Assembly: GCA_014529385.2 (NCBI GenBank)
Contig: CM043959.1
Location: 64,557,753-64,621,752 of the forward strand
DNA: 64,000 nt
Direction: 5' to 3'
DNA from: Adiantum capillus-veneris
Taxonomy: Eukaryota > Streptophyta > Polypodiopsida > Polypodiales > Pteridaceae
Shown: positions 1 through 11,289 of the stretch, piece after piece
How the letters are laid out: each line of letters starts with the position of its first letter
How positions within the stretch are numbered: position 1 is the stretch's first letter
The notes under the pieces: generated by a model
Seen by the model: only the letters and a program-made list of their open reading frames with translations
What the model was told of the DNA's origin: nothing
Databases searched by the model: none
Translations under genes and position numbers: made by a program

Positions 1-309
1 CTCTCTCAGTCTCTCTGCCTCTTGAAAACATTTTAAAACGTTAATCTCTCTCAATCTCTTTGAGAGAGATTAAATAAAATGTTTTCAAGAGTCTTTCTCT
101 CTTATAGAGAGAGAGAGAGAGAGAGATTTTGGCCTCTTGAAAACATTTTATAACATTTTATTTAATCTCTCTCTCTCTTGGCCTCTTGAAAACATTTTAA
201 AACATTAATCTCTCTCAGTCTCTCTGCCTCTTGAAAACATTTTAAAACATTAATCTCTCTCAGTCTCTCTGAGAGAGATTAAATAAAATGTTTTCAAGAG
301 TCTCTCTCT

Positions 310-367
<58 letters not shown>

Positions 368-751
368 GGCCTCTTGAAAACATTTTATTTAATCTCTCTC
401 TCTCTTGGCCTCTTGAAAACATTTTAAAACATTAATCTCTCTGTCTCAAAGCTTGAAAACATTTTAAAACATTAATCTCTCTCAGTCTCAGAGCCCTCTT
501 GAAAACATTTTAAAACATTAATCTCTTTGTCTCAGAGCTTGAAAACATTTTAAAACATTAATCTCTCTTGGCCTCTTGAAAACATTTTAAAACATTAATC
601 TCTCTCAATCTCAGAGCTTGAAAACATTTTAAAACATTAATCTCTCTCAGTCTCTCTGAGAGAGATTAAATAAAATGTTATAAAATGTTTTCAAGAGGCC
701 AAGAGAGAGAGAGAGATTAAATAAAATGTTATAAAATGTTTTCAAGAGGCT

Positions 752-829
<78 letters not shown>

Positions 830-830
830 G
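1..830. repeat. Array of AT-rich units with (CT)/(GA) tracts, both orientations
   Basis: A unit of about 40-60 bp (CCTCTTGAAAACATTTT, then AAAACATTAATCTCTCTCAG) recurs more than ten times. Some copies are in reverse complement (GAGATTAAATAAAATG, then TTTTCAAGAG), for example near 62-98, 270-300 and 660-750. Pure GA or CT runs lie between copies, notably about 313-362 and 756-825. The opposite-facing copies could fold back on each other. No coding signal is present; the apparent Arg-Glu and Ser-Leu proteins here are microsatellite translations. Confidence 0.85.
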
Positions 831-866
831 TAACTATTGCCGCCCCTCCTGGCCATACCGCCTCAC

Positions 867-1009
867 CCTCCCCCACTCGCCGCGCCCGCCTAGTGTGGGT
901 GCACACGTACATCTAGTGACTCCCTTGCGGACGGCTCCCCCACTCGCCCAACTGTCGCGCCCGCTGCCAGTGTGGGTGCACACGTACATCTGACCCCCTT
1001 GCGGACGGC
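867..1009 (+). promoter_or_regulatory. Two tandem GC-rich monomers upstream of LINE ORF1
   Basis: Two direct copies of about 70 bp (about 867-934 and 935-1009) share CTCCCCCACTCGC, CGCGCCCGC, then GTGTGGGTGCACACGTACAT and TTGCGGACGGC. The second ends eight bases before the ORF1 start codon at 1018. Tandem monomers directly ahead of ORF1 resemble the monomer-type 5'UTR promoters of some L1 families. The promoter role is inference from position and base composition. Confidence 0.5.
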
Positions 1010-1017
1010 GATCAAGC

Positions 1018-1914
1018 ATGAGGAAGATGAACGATAAAGCCGACCCCCTAGAGGATGCCATTCAAAAATGCAAAGAGGAAATGACGGAGATCATTACCAA
1101 GATGAACCGCAATCTCTGGGGTACAATAAACATGCTCGAAGGACGCGTGCTAATCCAAGAGAGCAAGATAAGCACGCTGGAAGACCGAGTGACGACCCAA
1201 GAGGAAGAGATCGCGTCACTCAAGAAAGATCTCACCGAAGCACGATCAAGAAACACACTGGAAGAGGGCGAACTGCAACCCTCAGTAATCGAAGAAATCA
1301 ACACGATCAAGGAGCAAGTATGGGCCATCAAAGAGGGAGAAGAGCAGCACAAACAAATGACGACTTCTTGGGTAGATGTTCTTACCAAAACTCAACAGAA
1401 GGCGGACGAAGCCGAGAAATGGATCAAGGTGGCCAAGAAAGGAAAAAGCAAGAAGATAACGCCCACGTCCACACCCAACAACATCATTAATCAGACATTT
1501 GAGAAGGAGCAGAGGAGAAGGGTGCGCGCTTTACATGTGAGAATTTGCGGTCTTAAAGACAAAGGCAATGTGCACGAAGAAGTAAAAGAACTCACAGCCT
1601 TGATGGGGATTCATGAGCCGACGCACACAAGGGCATGGAGAGTGGGCAACATAAAGGAAAATGGAAGCACTGGAGAAACCTCAAAAGAAAGAGCACTCAT
1701 CCTCCGTTTTCCCTCCATGGAAGCAAAGAAGTCCTTCTTGAAGAAAAGACCAACTCTTAAAGAGACTGGCATCTTTCTTGAAGATGATCTCACCCTCTCG
1801 CAGATCGCTCATATGCAGGAAGTAATGCCGGAGATTAGAGCGGCAAGGGAAAAAGGCAAGATCGCTTTTTACCGAGACGGAAAAGTGGTAATACTAGAGA
1901 GACGCTCCACATGA
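1018..1914 (+). CDS. LINE ORF1 protein, coiled coil plus nucleic-acid-binding domain
   Basis: The 298-codon frame is intact. Residues about 10-90 show the heptad pattern of a coiled coil, rich in Glu, Lys, Leu and Ile (for example LEDRVTTQEEEIASLKKDL). Residues about 165-270 have the layout of the L1 ORF1 RNA-binding core: a strand-like LHVRICGLKD, an ARG-TRP-ARG-VAL stretch, RALILRF, then EKGKIAFYRDGKVVI at the C terminus. L1 ORF1 proteins trimerise through the coiled coil and coat the LINE RNA as chaperones. No CCHC zinc knuckle is seen, although many plant L1 ORF1 proteins have one. The stop codon overlaps a downstream ATG (ATGA at 1911), and the endonuclease frame opens within 30 bp. The assignment rests on architecture and on the adjoining ORF2. 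Confidence 0.75.
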   Translation: MRKMNDKADPLEDAIQKCKEEMTEIITKMNRNLWGTINMLEGRVLIQESKISTLEDRVTTQEEEIASLKKDLTEARSRNTLEEGELQPSVIEEINTIKEQVWAIKEGEEQHKQMTTSWVDVLTKTQQKADEAEKWIKVAKKGKSKKITPTSTPNNIINQTFEKEQRRRVRALHVRICGLKDKGNVHEEVKELTALMGIHEPTHTRAWRVGNIKENGSTGETSKERALILRFPSMEAKKSFLKKRPTLKETGIFLEDDLTLSQIAHMQEVMPEIRAAREKGKIAFYRDGKVVILERRST

Positions 1915-1920
1915 CGGTGC

Positions 1921-3142
1921 GAGACTTATGGGACCACACTCAAAGTAGCTGCCTGGAACTGCAAAGGATCTATGCGTCTTGATGTGGGAGCTTTTGAGGA
2001 TAGCTTTACTGGAAGAGACATCATCTTTTACTCTGAGACACACCAGGCCCCTGGGCAATCCATGCCTCACATCAGTGGATACAGGTGGGAGACAGCCTAC
2101 AGACAGGACACGCTCAGAGCACAGAGGGCGGGGCTCGGGGGGAGTGGCAGTGTTGTTTAGAGAGGATCTGCAGCCACTGACACACATAGCCCGCAGGGAC
2201 GAGCAGGCTAGGTACATGTGGGTGAGACTAAAAGCAGAGACAGGCAGATACCTCTATCTAGCTATTTGCTACTTCCCCCCGAGTACATCAGTTTATTTAT
2301 GACCCAAAGGACAGTCCCCTTTCTCTATTTTGGATGATGACATATGGGAGTTCTCTAGGGATGGTGACATTATCATCCTAGGGGACTTCAATGCTAGGAC
2401 TGCCCATCACCAGGCAGTGGTTTATGATACTTCAGAGGAGATGCTAAGAGAGCTAGATGTTGCAGAGACGGGCCTTTCCAGACTATCACACGATGTGGAA
2501 TATACTGAATATGGGCGACACCTGATAGACATGGGCATTGCACATGGATTGGCCATCTTGAACGGCCTACAGAGATTTCCTGCTGCGGGAGGGTTTACAT
2601 GCTTCCCACACAGACATGGAGCCAGCACTGTGGACTATGTCATGGCACAGCCGAATCTCATCTCTAGTATCCAGGATCTCACAGTTGGGCCCAGACCGGT
2701 CGGGGTGGCAGTGGATCATGCTCTGGTGTCGATGACCATCTCCTTCCAGTTCAGTGTAGCACACAGGCCACGAGTAGCAGCCCCCACTCGCTACACATTC
2801 ACACGGGAGACGGATTCTGTATACATGGACGGAATCTACAGACGCCTATGCACTGAGGACCCGGGGCGACCTCTGGAGGAGCTAACTACTATACTAACAC
2901 AAACATTACATGAGGCAGCAGCAGAAGCATACCCACACACCAAGCCTGAGCAGAGCCGCCGATCAGGGAGCATGCCTCAGAACAGCAGGTACGATGAGGA
3001 GTGCCGCCAGACTAGAGCCAGACTTCAGAGGGAGGTGCTGTTACTCACAGACAGTCACAGATTGACTTCCGACGCCTGGTGCGGCGGAAGAAGAGGGCTT
3101 TTTTTGCTTGACTCGAGCAGGATCTATATCAGCTATTCTTGA
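1921..3142 (+). pseudogene. LINE ORF2 endonuclease domain (EEP), frameshifted
   Basis: The reading begins with KVAAWNCKG at about 1942, the first conserved strand of the exonuclease-endonuclease-phosphatase fold, followed by IIFYSETH. It shifts frame near 2140, resumes with VAVLFRED, passes a stop near 2300 and continues in the 2330-3142 frame. That frame carries GDFNAR (about 2379-2397) and VDHALVS (about 2711), which are catalytic EEP motifs. The enzyme would nick target DNA to prime reverse transcription. At least one frameshift and one stop make this copy non-functional. It continues into the RT region after another frame change near 3140. Confidence 0.85.
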
Positions 3143-3154
3143 GTCAGGACTCGC

Positions 3155-4329
3155 GTGAGGCGTGGCGGCTCTTTCATGAGCAGTCCCCCTCCCCCCCCCC
3201 CCCCCCCCCCCCCCCTCTGCTATTTCCTCCGCAGAGACCTGGGTCAGTACGCATCATCTTTGTACACAGTACCTGGACAGCCGCCCCTCCCCAACCCCCC
3301 CGATCCATGCCCACACGTATGTGTCTTTTTCACCGCTGAGATGGTGAAGAAAGCTATTGACAGGATAAAGACTGGGAGAGCATATGATCATGACGGCCTA
3401 GTCGCTGAGCATTTCATGCATGCCAAAGACCTACTAGCAGAGCTTCTAGCATTTATGTTTAACCGTGCCATGCGTGAGGGCCTACCAGACACTTGGAGCC
3501 TATCTACGATCGTACCTATCTTCAAATCAGGAGACCCCATGGAGCCTGGGAATTATCGCACTATTATGATTGGGCACACACTCGCACGGTTGTATGCATC
3601 CATTCTTGAGCAACAGCTTAGTAGGTGGGCAGAGAGGGAGGGAATACGTGCAACTGGGCAAGCAGGATTCCGGAGAGGCTTCTCTACTCTTGACCATATC
3701 CTGACACTCAGGGCCATCATCGAGGAAGGCAGATCTCATGGGAGACGGATCTATTGTACCTTTGTGGACTTCCGCAAAGCTTTCGACACAGTACCTAGAG
3801 CTAGACTGATGCGCAGATTACAAGAAATGGGAGTACCCACAGAACTCATTTGGGGGACCATGGAATTGTACAGATCAGTAGTAGAGCATGTACGCACCCC
3901 GGAGGCACTTTCTACACCGGTTCACTCCACTATTGGGGTGAAGCAAGGTTGCCCACTCTCTCCTACTCTTTTCGGTATGTATGTGGATGAGATTTCTGAC
4001 TACATTGACAACGATGGGGATTAAGGTGCTCAGTTGGTAAGGACATGGATTCCACTTTTGTTATATGCTGATGAAAGAGTGTTGATCTCCGAATCCCCAG
4101 AGGGAATGCAACGTCAATTGGATGCTTTGCATACGTTTGCCCACGAAAGTGGTTTGTCTGTCAACCTGGGTAAAACCAAGGTTATGGTGTTTAATACCAC
4201 CCCACAGTGGATCAGGAGGTCAGCACCTACAGTCACATACGGCCAGGAGACTGTGGAGTACACAGACGCTTACACTTACCTTGGAGTGGTTTTTAGCGGA
4301 CCTGCATTCTCACTCAAAAGAGCAGTTGA
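3155..4329 (+). pseudogene. LINE ORF2 reverse transcriptase domain, truncated by LTR element
   Basis: The frame from 3155 to 4024 carries standard non-LTR RT blocks: MVKKAIDRIKTGRAYDHDG, VPIFKSGDP with NYRTI, GQAGFRRGFST, FVDFRKAFDTV and GVKQGCPLSPTLF. After a stop at 4022-4024 and a frame change, 4034 onward gives LLLYADE, where the catalytic YADD has become YADE, then LNLGKTK-like palm/thumb sequence. Element A begins at 4330 in the middle of the domain, and the rest of ORF2 lies at 12720-13808. A 25-base poly-C run at 3191-3215 makes an artificial proline stretch before the domain. Confidence 0.9.
3191..3215 (+). repeat. Poly-C tract inside LINE ORF2
   Basis: There are 25 consecutive C residues, preceded by CCCCCT, between the endonuclease and RT parts of the LINE. 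It sits at a frame break. It may be expansion of a shorter C run that was once coding, or a sequencing length artefact. Confidence 0.9.
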
Positions 4330-5810
4330 TGAAACCGGCCCGTAGGGCGGTAGGCGTTGGCTTTCACCCAAAATTCTTTACTTTATACACACACATAGAG
4401 CACTTTGCAAAGAGAACCTGCGACGGGAGTTAACACTTGAATACACGCACGGCTCGGTAGCTAAAATGCTCCGAGCAGACACCGACAACCTATAGGCCCC
4501 AAAATTGGCGCCCCTTTCGGTATTTCTTTATTCTTTAGGAGGGTAAATTACAAGGTAAGGTCCTGGGAATCCTTCACGTGTATCCACCTAGATACCATTT
4601 GATTTGGCCAAATTTCGGTAGCATAACAGCCCCAAAACTTGCGCGAAACCCATTTCCCTGCTGGAACTCGCTTGCACTGTCGTATACCCTCTGATTCCTG
4701 TCCAAAAACAGTAAATTCAACATGCTGTATTTACTGGTTTTTGCCATGTTTTCAACCCCAAACAGTCCCCTAACTGTCCTTTGCCAGTGGGGCACGATTC
4801 CCAATGGTCCTGGCGTCCGTACGGCTGAAAAACAGTGAATTTACAGCGCATACACAGCGCTGATTTTGCACCTGAACGGTGATGTTATGACCCTCACCAG
4901 TGCCTGCTTTGGAGCAGCAGTTAGCTACCCCTGTTCCTGCTCAAGGAGGCTCTTGCCTCAGCACAAAAGCATGAACCCACACAACTATACATCAGTCAAA
5001 TGAGTAGCCCTCTTGTGGGGCATCACATAACTGCACGTAGGGGAGAGAGAGAGAGCAGTGTGTAGTGTGCAGGGCATCACTCCTAGCACCACACTGTACA
5101 TGAGAGGGAAAGGAAGCACTCCATAGCTCTTAATCTGTGACAAAAAGCTAAAATGAGGCCTCTCCCAGCTTAAAAATCAGCGCCCATTTTTCTGCAAGAG
5201 GAAACTGCATGAAATTTTGACACTTGGCGCATTTTCAAGCATTTTCCCGTTTCGGGTTCGCCGCTTAAAAATATCCCAACCGACGCGTCAGTTGACTTCG
5301 CGGCAGAGTTATAAAATGTTCCCCTAGTCATACCAGAGGTAATGACGCGAACACATTTCACGGCCCAAAATAGCAGTTCCCTAAATTTTAGGAGATGCTT
5401 CCGTTGGGCTCCCACTAGTCTTCTGACCATCTATCCTCATTGGGACCGCATCCAAAAGTGCAATGTGGCCCAACTGTCGGATACTTTTTGTTGGTAGTCC
5501 CACCTTGACTTTACGCCTTAATTGAGTTCAGTTCCTAGTATCCACCAACTTGCTAAGTGCGACGGGGGGACCTATATGATCTTGCTCTGAGCCTAGACAT
5601 CCTCTTACCATACGAATTCCAATGCCGACCACATCCCGTCTGCGGGTGAATCTACCGTTGACATTGGCCATACAATGTCCGACCGTTTGCTACTTCAAAA
5701 AGAGGGTCTTAAACAAATAAAATAAACCCCATTGGAAAGAAACCAACAACCAAGGTTAGCAGTTGCCACATCTCTGTGACATGGTTAATAACTGCCACGT
5801 CCTCGTGACA
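4330..5810 (-). repeat. Element A 3' LTR
   Basis: This 1481-bp copy is nearly identical to 11290-12719. It contains about 50 bp (around 4765-4815) missing from the other copy. The plus-strand right end (minus-strand LTR start) carries a tandem 28/29-bp duplication at 5754-5781 and 5782-5810, each ending in GTGACA. A block around 4495-4532 matches the LTR of element B. Confidence 0.93.
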
Positions 5811-5823
5811 TACCCCCCTCTTG
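5811..5823 (-). other. Element A polypurine tract
   Basis: Read on the minus strand, AAGAGGGGGGTA lies immediately before the 3' LTR, where plus-strand DNA priming occurs. The same TTTCAAGAGGGGGGTA string precedes both downstream LTRs of element B. Confidence 0.75.
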
Positions 5824-6088
5824 AAATCGCAAACGTCCTCGATTGCATTCCATAAATACACGCCACTGATGATCTTGTGCTATTAACACTCTTTTATCAT
5901 CTCATGTATCCGCAAGAAAGGTCGTAACATACATAGATACAAATGACTTAATGAGGCCTTCATACTTTTGCCATTTCCATCTATGGCACTGAATTCATAT
6001 GTACATTTGATGTACTAGCTCTATCATTACCCCTCCTTTGCACACGTTGGGTTGGGGCATAAGTAGGCTGTAACCCAAAGGCTTCAAG
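5824..6088. other. Element A 3' untranslated region
   Basis: This holds no coding signal. It lies between the integrase stop and the polypurine tract and belongs to the transposon. Confidence 0.6.
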
Positions 6089-7600
6089 CTAGAGCTGCAA
6101 TACATTTGGTGACTCTGACAGTTCATGCTCTTCCATCCACTTTGCATCCATAGGTGGATAGTTCTTGAACTTCACCAAATAACGTCTTGCAACTTGTCCT
6201 TTAACTTTTCTGTCCTTATGTGCCAAAACTTGCTCAGGTACCAGGATCTCATCAAGTTCCTCAACTTCTGGCTGATCCTCAACTGGCATATCTTCTGGCA
6301 CATCACCCACGAAGGGTCTTAGAAGACTCACATGAAACGCATTATGAATCTTCCACGCATCAGGCAATTTCAGCCTGTAAGCCACGTCGCTGATCTTGTC
6401 AAGCACTTGAAAAGGCCCATAGTAACGCATGTTGAGCTTAGGAAACAGCCGTTCCTTGCCCTTCATCTTCTTTAACCTTGCCTTTTCGAACCTTAAGAGA
6501 ACCCAATCACGAGGTGATAGTAGCAATTCACGACGGTGACGATCAACAACCTTTTTCTGTTTTGCCTGGGTCTTCTCCAAGGCAACTTTAATCTTCTTAT
6601 ACATCTCATCCATGTTCTCAACATATCGATCTGCCTCAAAGATCCTGTCCTTTGTGTGCAAAATGGGAGGAACCTTTTTGCCGCCTTCAACAATTTCAAA
6701 AGGTGCTTTGCCAGTAGACGAATGCACCGTATTATTCCACGCATACTCAAGCATAGGCAAATACTGTTCCCACTTGCCCTTATTATCTGACACATAGCAT
6801 TTCAGCAGATCTAAGACAGTAGAATTGGCCTCTTCTGACTGTCCATCAGTTTGTGGATGAAACGAAGACGAGAACTTGAGCGTAGTACCCATGTTCTCAA
6901 ACAATCCTCTCCAGAACAAACTGGTCATGCGAGGATCACGATCACTGATAATCGATTGTGGCATACCATGGTACTTAAACACATTGTACATGAACAAGCG
7001 TGCCATCTGATCAGATTTTATCTTCTTCCTGACAGGGATAAAATAGGCCTGCTTGCTGAACCTGCAGATAATGGTCCATATACCATCATTCCCTGTTGGT
7101 GTCCTTGGAAGATCAAAGATAAAGTCCATAGCAATGCTTTCCCATGGCTTATCCGGAATCGGCAGTGGTTGTAACAACCCTGGTGCCTTTTGCCTGTCAA
7201 ACTTGACCTTTTGGCAAACTATGCATGCTCGCACAAAGGCATCCACATCTCTCCTCAAGGTAGGCCAATAGAAGAACGTCTCTACCGCTTTAACTGTTGC
7301 ATCAATGCCACGATGCCCTGCATACGGTGGGACATGACTCTCTTCCATGACCTTATGTTGCAGTGGCCTAGTGACACAAAGTCTGCCATGCATCATCATA
7401 AAACCATCTCTGAGGAGGTAGTGCTCATGATGTTGCCCCTCTTGTAACTGCTCAAAGATCCTTGCAAAATCTTCATCCGCAGTATACTGTTCCTTCATGT
7501 CATCTAACTCATGATGATAAGGAATTGACACAGCTGAAATTTGTGGCTTTCTTGATAACGCATCAGCCACAACATTATTCTTGCCTTCCACATGCATAAT
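6089..7600 (-). pseudogene. Element A integrase with chromodomain-like C terminus
   Basis: The frame gives the RNase H tail ([12 protein letters not shown]), then an HHCC zinc domain (H near AGHRGI, CxxC as CIVCQ). The DDE core follows: D in [11 protein letters not shown] in IISDRDPRM and E in GQSEEANS. Further on are [22 protein letters not shown], the GPFQVLDKI region and HNAFHVSLL, which are usual Ty3 integrase landmarks. The final 60 residues (ILVPEQVLAHKD to KWMEEHELSES) resemble a chromodomain, which in chromoviruses guides integration to marked chromatin. This 502-residue part has no internal stop. Upstream stops remove it from any simple translation product. Confidence 0.93.
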
Positions 7601-9061
7601 CTAGAAGTGGAACATGGAAAGAATGTTTGCCCATCGCATATGCTTTTCGGATAACTTTGACTGTGTCAAGAAGTATCGCAAGGTCTGATGATCTGTTTGG
7701 ACAACAAAATCAGCACCTAAGAGGTAGTGCTTCCAGCTAGAAAGCGCATGAATCACGGCCAAGAGCTCTTTCTCATAGACTTGCATAGTCCTCTCTGGCC
7801 CTTGCAAAATTCGGCTTTCATAGTCTACTACCCGTCCATCTTGCATTAGCACTGCTCCGATGCTACTGCCACACGCGTCACACTGGACCACAAATGACTT
7901 CGTAAGATCTGGCAAAACAATAACTGGATCTGAAGTCAACTTTTCCTTTAAGAGAGTAAAAGCTGAAATCTCTTTTTGGGTCCATCTGAAAGTGACCTCT
8001 TTCTTTTGCAATGCGTGAAGAGGCGATGCTATCTCTGCAAAATTTCTGATAAACCTTCTATAGTAGGAACACAATCCCAAGAAGCTTCTGACATCGTGCA
8101 CAGTCTTCAAGTCTGGCCATGTCTTGATAGCTTCGACCTTTGCGGGATCCATTCTAACACCATCCTTTGAGACTATGTGGCCCAGAAAGTGGATCTCTTC
8201 GAGGAAGAATTCACTTTTCTAAGGATTGACAAGTAACCTGTGACTGCGTAGCTCTTCGAACACAATGGTCAAGTGACGCCTATGCTCCTCTTCATTCTTC
8301 GAATACACTATCATGTCATCGAAGAACGTTCCAACAAACTGTTGATGCGAGCGGAAAATCCGGTCCATCATTCTGTTGAACGTGGCAGGAGCATTTGTTA
8401 GACCAAACGGCATCACTAGAAACTCATAAAGACCAAATGTCGTTCTAAACGCAGTCTTGTGCACATCCTCTGGGCTTATACGAATCTGATGGTACCCACT
8501 CTTAAGGTCTATCCTGCTGAAAATTGCAGCACCCTCTAAACGATCGAGAATATCATCAATGCGAGGAATAGGAAACCTATTCTTGATGGTATTCTTATTC
8601 AACGCACGGTAATCAATACACATGCGCCATGAGCCATCCTTCTTCTGCACTAGGAGCACTGGGGAGCAAAAAGGTGAAGAACTAGGCTGAATCAGCCCCT
8701 TCTCTAATAACTCCTGAACCTGGCCCATAATCTCTTTCTGCTGCGCCGCACTAACCCTGTAGGGAGGTCTATTTGGTGGGCTACACCCTGGCACCAAATC
8801 TATCCGATGGTCCTCAGGTCTCTCTGGCGGCAATTGTGACGGTAATGAATCAGAAAAACAGTCACTAAACTTTTGCAAAAATGCTGACCTTTCTTTATCT
8901 AACACAGATAAATTTGACTGATCCCTATCTGAGACATCACATGCAAAAATCAAGTACACAGAAAGATGATTCTTTATTACAGAAGTGATAGCAGAAGCAG
9001 ATACAATAGGGACTGACTCTCCTTTAAGCTTTACATCCAAGATGTGAGTTTTGCCCCTATG
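7601..9061 (-). pseudogene. Element A reverse transcriptase and RNase H
   Basis: This continues the gag frame. RT motifs in order: [61 protein letters not shown], and the catalytic box as [12 protein letters not shown] at 8219-8221 falls within a VNP-KSEFF context. After it come [14 protein letters not shown] and the RNase H with [24 protein letters not shown] and TDHQTLRYF. The frame meets another TAG at 7601-7603 just before the integrase part. There is no frameshift, so point stops alone silence it. Confidence 0.93.
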
Positions 9062-11215
9062 CTATACAGTGATCTTTTTGTTGTAGGCATCCAAGACTCC
9101 ATGCACTCGGAACATCCACGGGATCCCCAACAAGGCGTCACAACCTTCCAGCGGCATGATGTAAAACTCTTCAGTGTCCACATACGACTGAATATGCAGA
9201 CGCAGTTTTCCAATGATGGGAGTAACACACTCGAAGTGGCCAGGACATGCCAACCCTGCCTCTGCGGTGTACCCCATCTCTTCAGCTCTGATGCCCAGCT
9301 TCATAGCTAACTCTGGTGAGATAAAGTTGGCTTTGGCACCTGGATCAAAGAATATGAGTGCCGTCTGATCCCTACCTTTACCCCATGCCCTGCATAACTC
9401 ACTGGCATCTGTGTTGGGCCTGTCACCCACCATGTCTGGCACTAAGCTTGCCGTGGGTTTAGGCTTCTTGCCTTTCTGGTCTTCTTTATCCTCTGAGTCA
9501 GCTGGCCTTTTCCTTTGTGGACAATTGATAGAAATATGACTAGGCTGCTCGCATATAAAGCATTTGTTCTCAGCCATTAGGACCTTCTTTTCCTCGAGCG
9601 ACTTGCGCACAAAAGGCTTCCTTTTCTGTTTCTTTGCCTGCGCTGCAGAAGTCCCAGCTGAATCCTTGTCTTTGGTGGCCTGTTCTGACCCCTGCGACGC
9701 ATCAGGAGCCGTTTTCACAAAGGGCTTCTTTGCTGAATTTTTCTTTTGCTGCCCTCCTTTATCACTGCTCGGAAATCCATTGTCCTCTCCTTTCAACAGG
9801 GCAAGACCAGTGTTCGCAACTTCCATAAGCTGAGTAAGGGTAGCCACTCTGTTCTTTGTACAGTAATCACGAAGCCCTTTAGGCAGCCCACAGCAATACT
9901 TCTCTATCTGCTCTGTCAGTGGCACAAATCTGTAGGAGGTCACTGAGAGTAACGCTTTACAAAACCTCCTATTGTACTCCAGCAAGCTCTTGCACGAAGC
10001 TGAAGTAAGCTGGTGCCAATCTGTCAGGACATCGGCTTCAAATTCATTTGATAGCCAAGCAGATGCAAACATTTGCTTGAAGTAAACCCAAGTGGCGGGT
10101 GCCTATCCTTGCATTAACAATGTCGTCCACCATGTAAGCGCATTGTCCTTTAAGAAAGTGGCAACTTTCCTGACCTTCGAGGCCTCTGTAAAATTCCCTC
10201 CCGCATAAGCTGTATCAAACTGCTGGAGGAAAGTGAGTGCCTTTGTCTTGTCCTCGAAACCACTGAAGGTACTGAACTTTACTGTTGCACCACCTTCTTT
10301 GTAAGCCTTCGGCTTCTCTAGTGCCCCCAAGTTGTCATATGGGATGGTCTGCAACATGGGCACTGTAGTAGGCATGATCGGCACGCCTTGGCCATTCACA
10401 TTTTGCATCAGAGGTGCGATATATGGCTGCTGTCCAGAAAAACCAGCCATGCCAAAATGACCCTGTGGCACCCCAAACTTGCCCTGGTTGCCGTGGAAAC
10501 CTTGCTGCATGCCGATAGTACCATACATGGGGTTTGGCATGATGCCTTGCATACCCCCGAACACTGTTCCTGGCATGTACGGCTGACTTCCAGACGCATA
10601 ACCAGCCATACTTTGGAACACTGATCTACCCCCGAAATACCCAGTATGTACCGTGGGTGGTGGAAAAACTGAGTGCATAGCCTGGTATCCAGCTCCCTGT
10701 CCATTCAAGGTAGCATGCTGGTTCTGAAAGGTGGCGGGTTGAACTGGCATAACCTGTGGAATAGGCGTTCTAGCCACCTGTTCAAGCACAGGAGGAACCT
10801 GCTTTGGAGCCCCCGACTCCGCAACATGCGAGTGTTCCCTTTCTTCCTGCGCCTCATGAAGTACCTGGGCTTGAGCTTCAACAAGCTCCGTACGCGGCGT
10901 AGGTTGTCTATTTTGCTGTTGCACTGGTGGCACTTGCAAGAATTCCATAAACCTCGGATTCTGCACCAGCTCGGAAAAGACATTCACCGCGGCAACTAAT
11001 TGAGTCTTAAGCGCATCATCCTCAAGTTGCCCTGTCATAAAGCCCTGTACTACTGGAGGGACATTCACGTTGACAGGAGGTACAGACTGACGTGGCCGTG
11101 AGCTCTCGCCAATCTCAAAAACCATAGGAATCTCCTGCCTGTCCTTTGGAGAGGAACCCTCTTCCATAATTCCCTTCCCCTTGTCGGCCATAGTGTAATC
11201 CCCGCGTTCTTGCAC
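9062..11215 (-). pseudogene. Element A gag and protease region
   Basis: One minus-strand frame starting at 11215 encodes a Gln/Pro/Gly/Met-rich N-terminal part, then the retrotransposon gag core (near KFSTFSGFEDKTKALTFLQQ and TWWTTLL). A TAG at 10103-10105 interrupts it, and the frame resumes at once with the rest of the core (SKxLLEYNRRF-type region near 9990). The CCHC knuckle CFICEQPSHISINC is at about 9530-9571. The aspartic protease follows with FFDPGAKANFIS, where Pro replaces the usual Ser or Thr of D-S/T-G, and closes with ALLGIPW. A second TAG at 9062-9064 precedes the RT. Gag forms the particle and the protease would cleave the polyprotein. The DPG variant is known in plant Ty3 elements. 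Confidence 0.9.
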
Positions 11216-11272
11216 TGTGTGTCTTTACCCTGGACAATCCAAGCTCACTCTTTGAGGAAAAAGTGATTGATG

Positions 11273-11289
11273 TCCCGGCAATGGAACCA
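11273..11289 (-). other. Element A primer binding site, tRNA-Glu type
   Basis: Directly inside the 5' LTR the minus strand reads TGGTTCCATTGCCGGGA. This is complementary to the 3' end of plant tRNA-Glu with CCA added, with one mismatch by my recall of that tRNA. Most plant Ty3 elements, including B and C here, use initiator Met tRNA instead. The match should be confirmed against a tRNA set. Confidence 0.6.

Noticed and set aside
647-856. ORF rich in Arg-Glu repeats
   Set aside because: Translation of a (GA)n tract; the same artefact recurs at 14130-14607, 34866-35136 and 37465-37737.
834-1388. Minus-strand ORFs opposite LINE ORF1
   Set aside because: Antisense shadows of the ORF1 frame.
3139-3339. 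Proline-rich host protein
   Set aside because: The proline run comes from a 25-base C homopolymer within LINE ORF2.
9300-9400. DPG instead of D-S/T-G in the protease as an inactivating mutation
   Set aside because: The same DPG occurs in unrelated element C, and DPG variants are common in plant Ty3 proteases, so it is probably a lineage trait.
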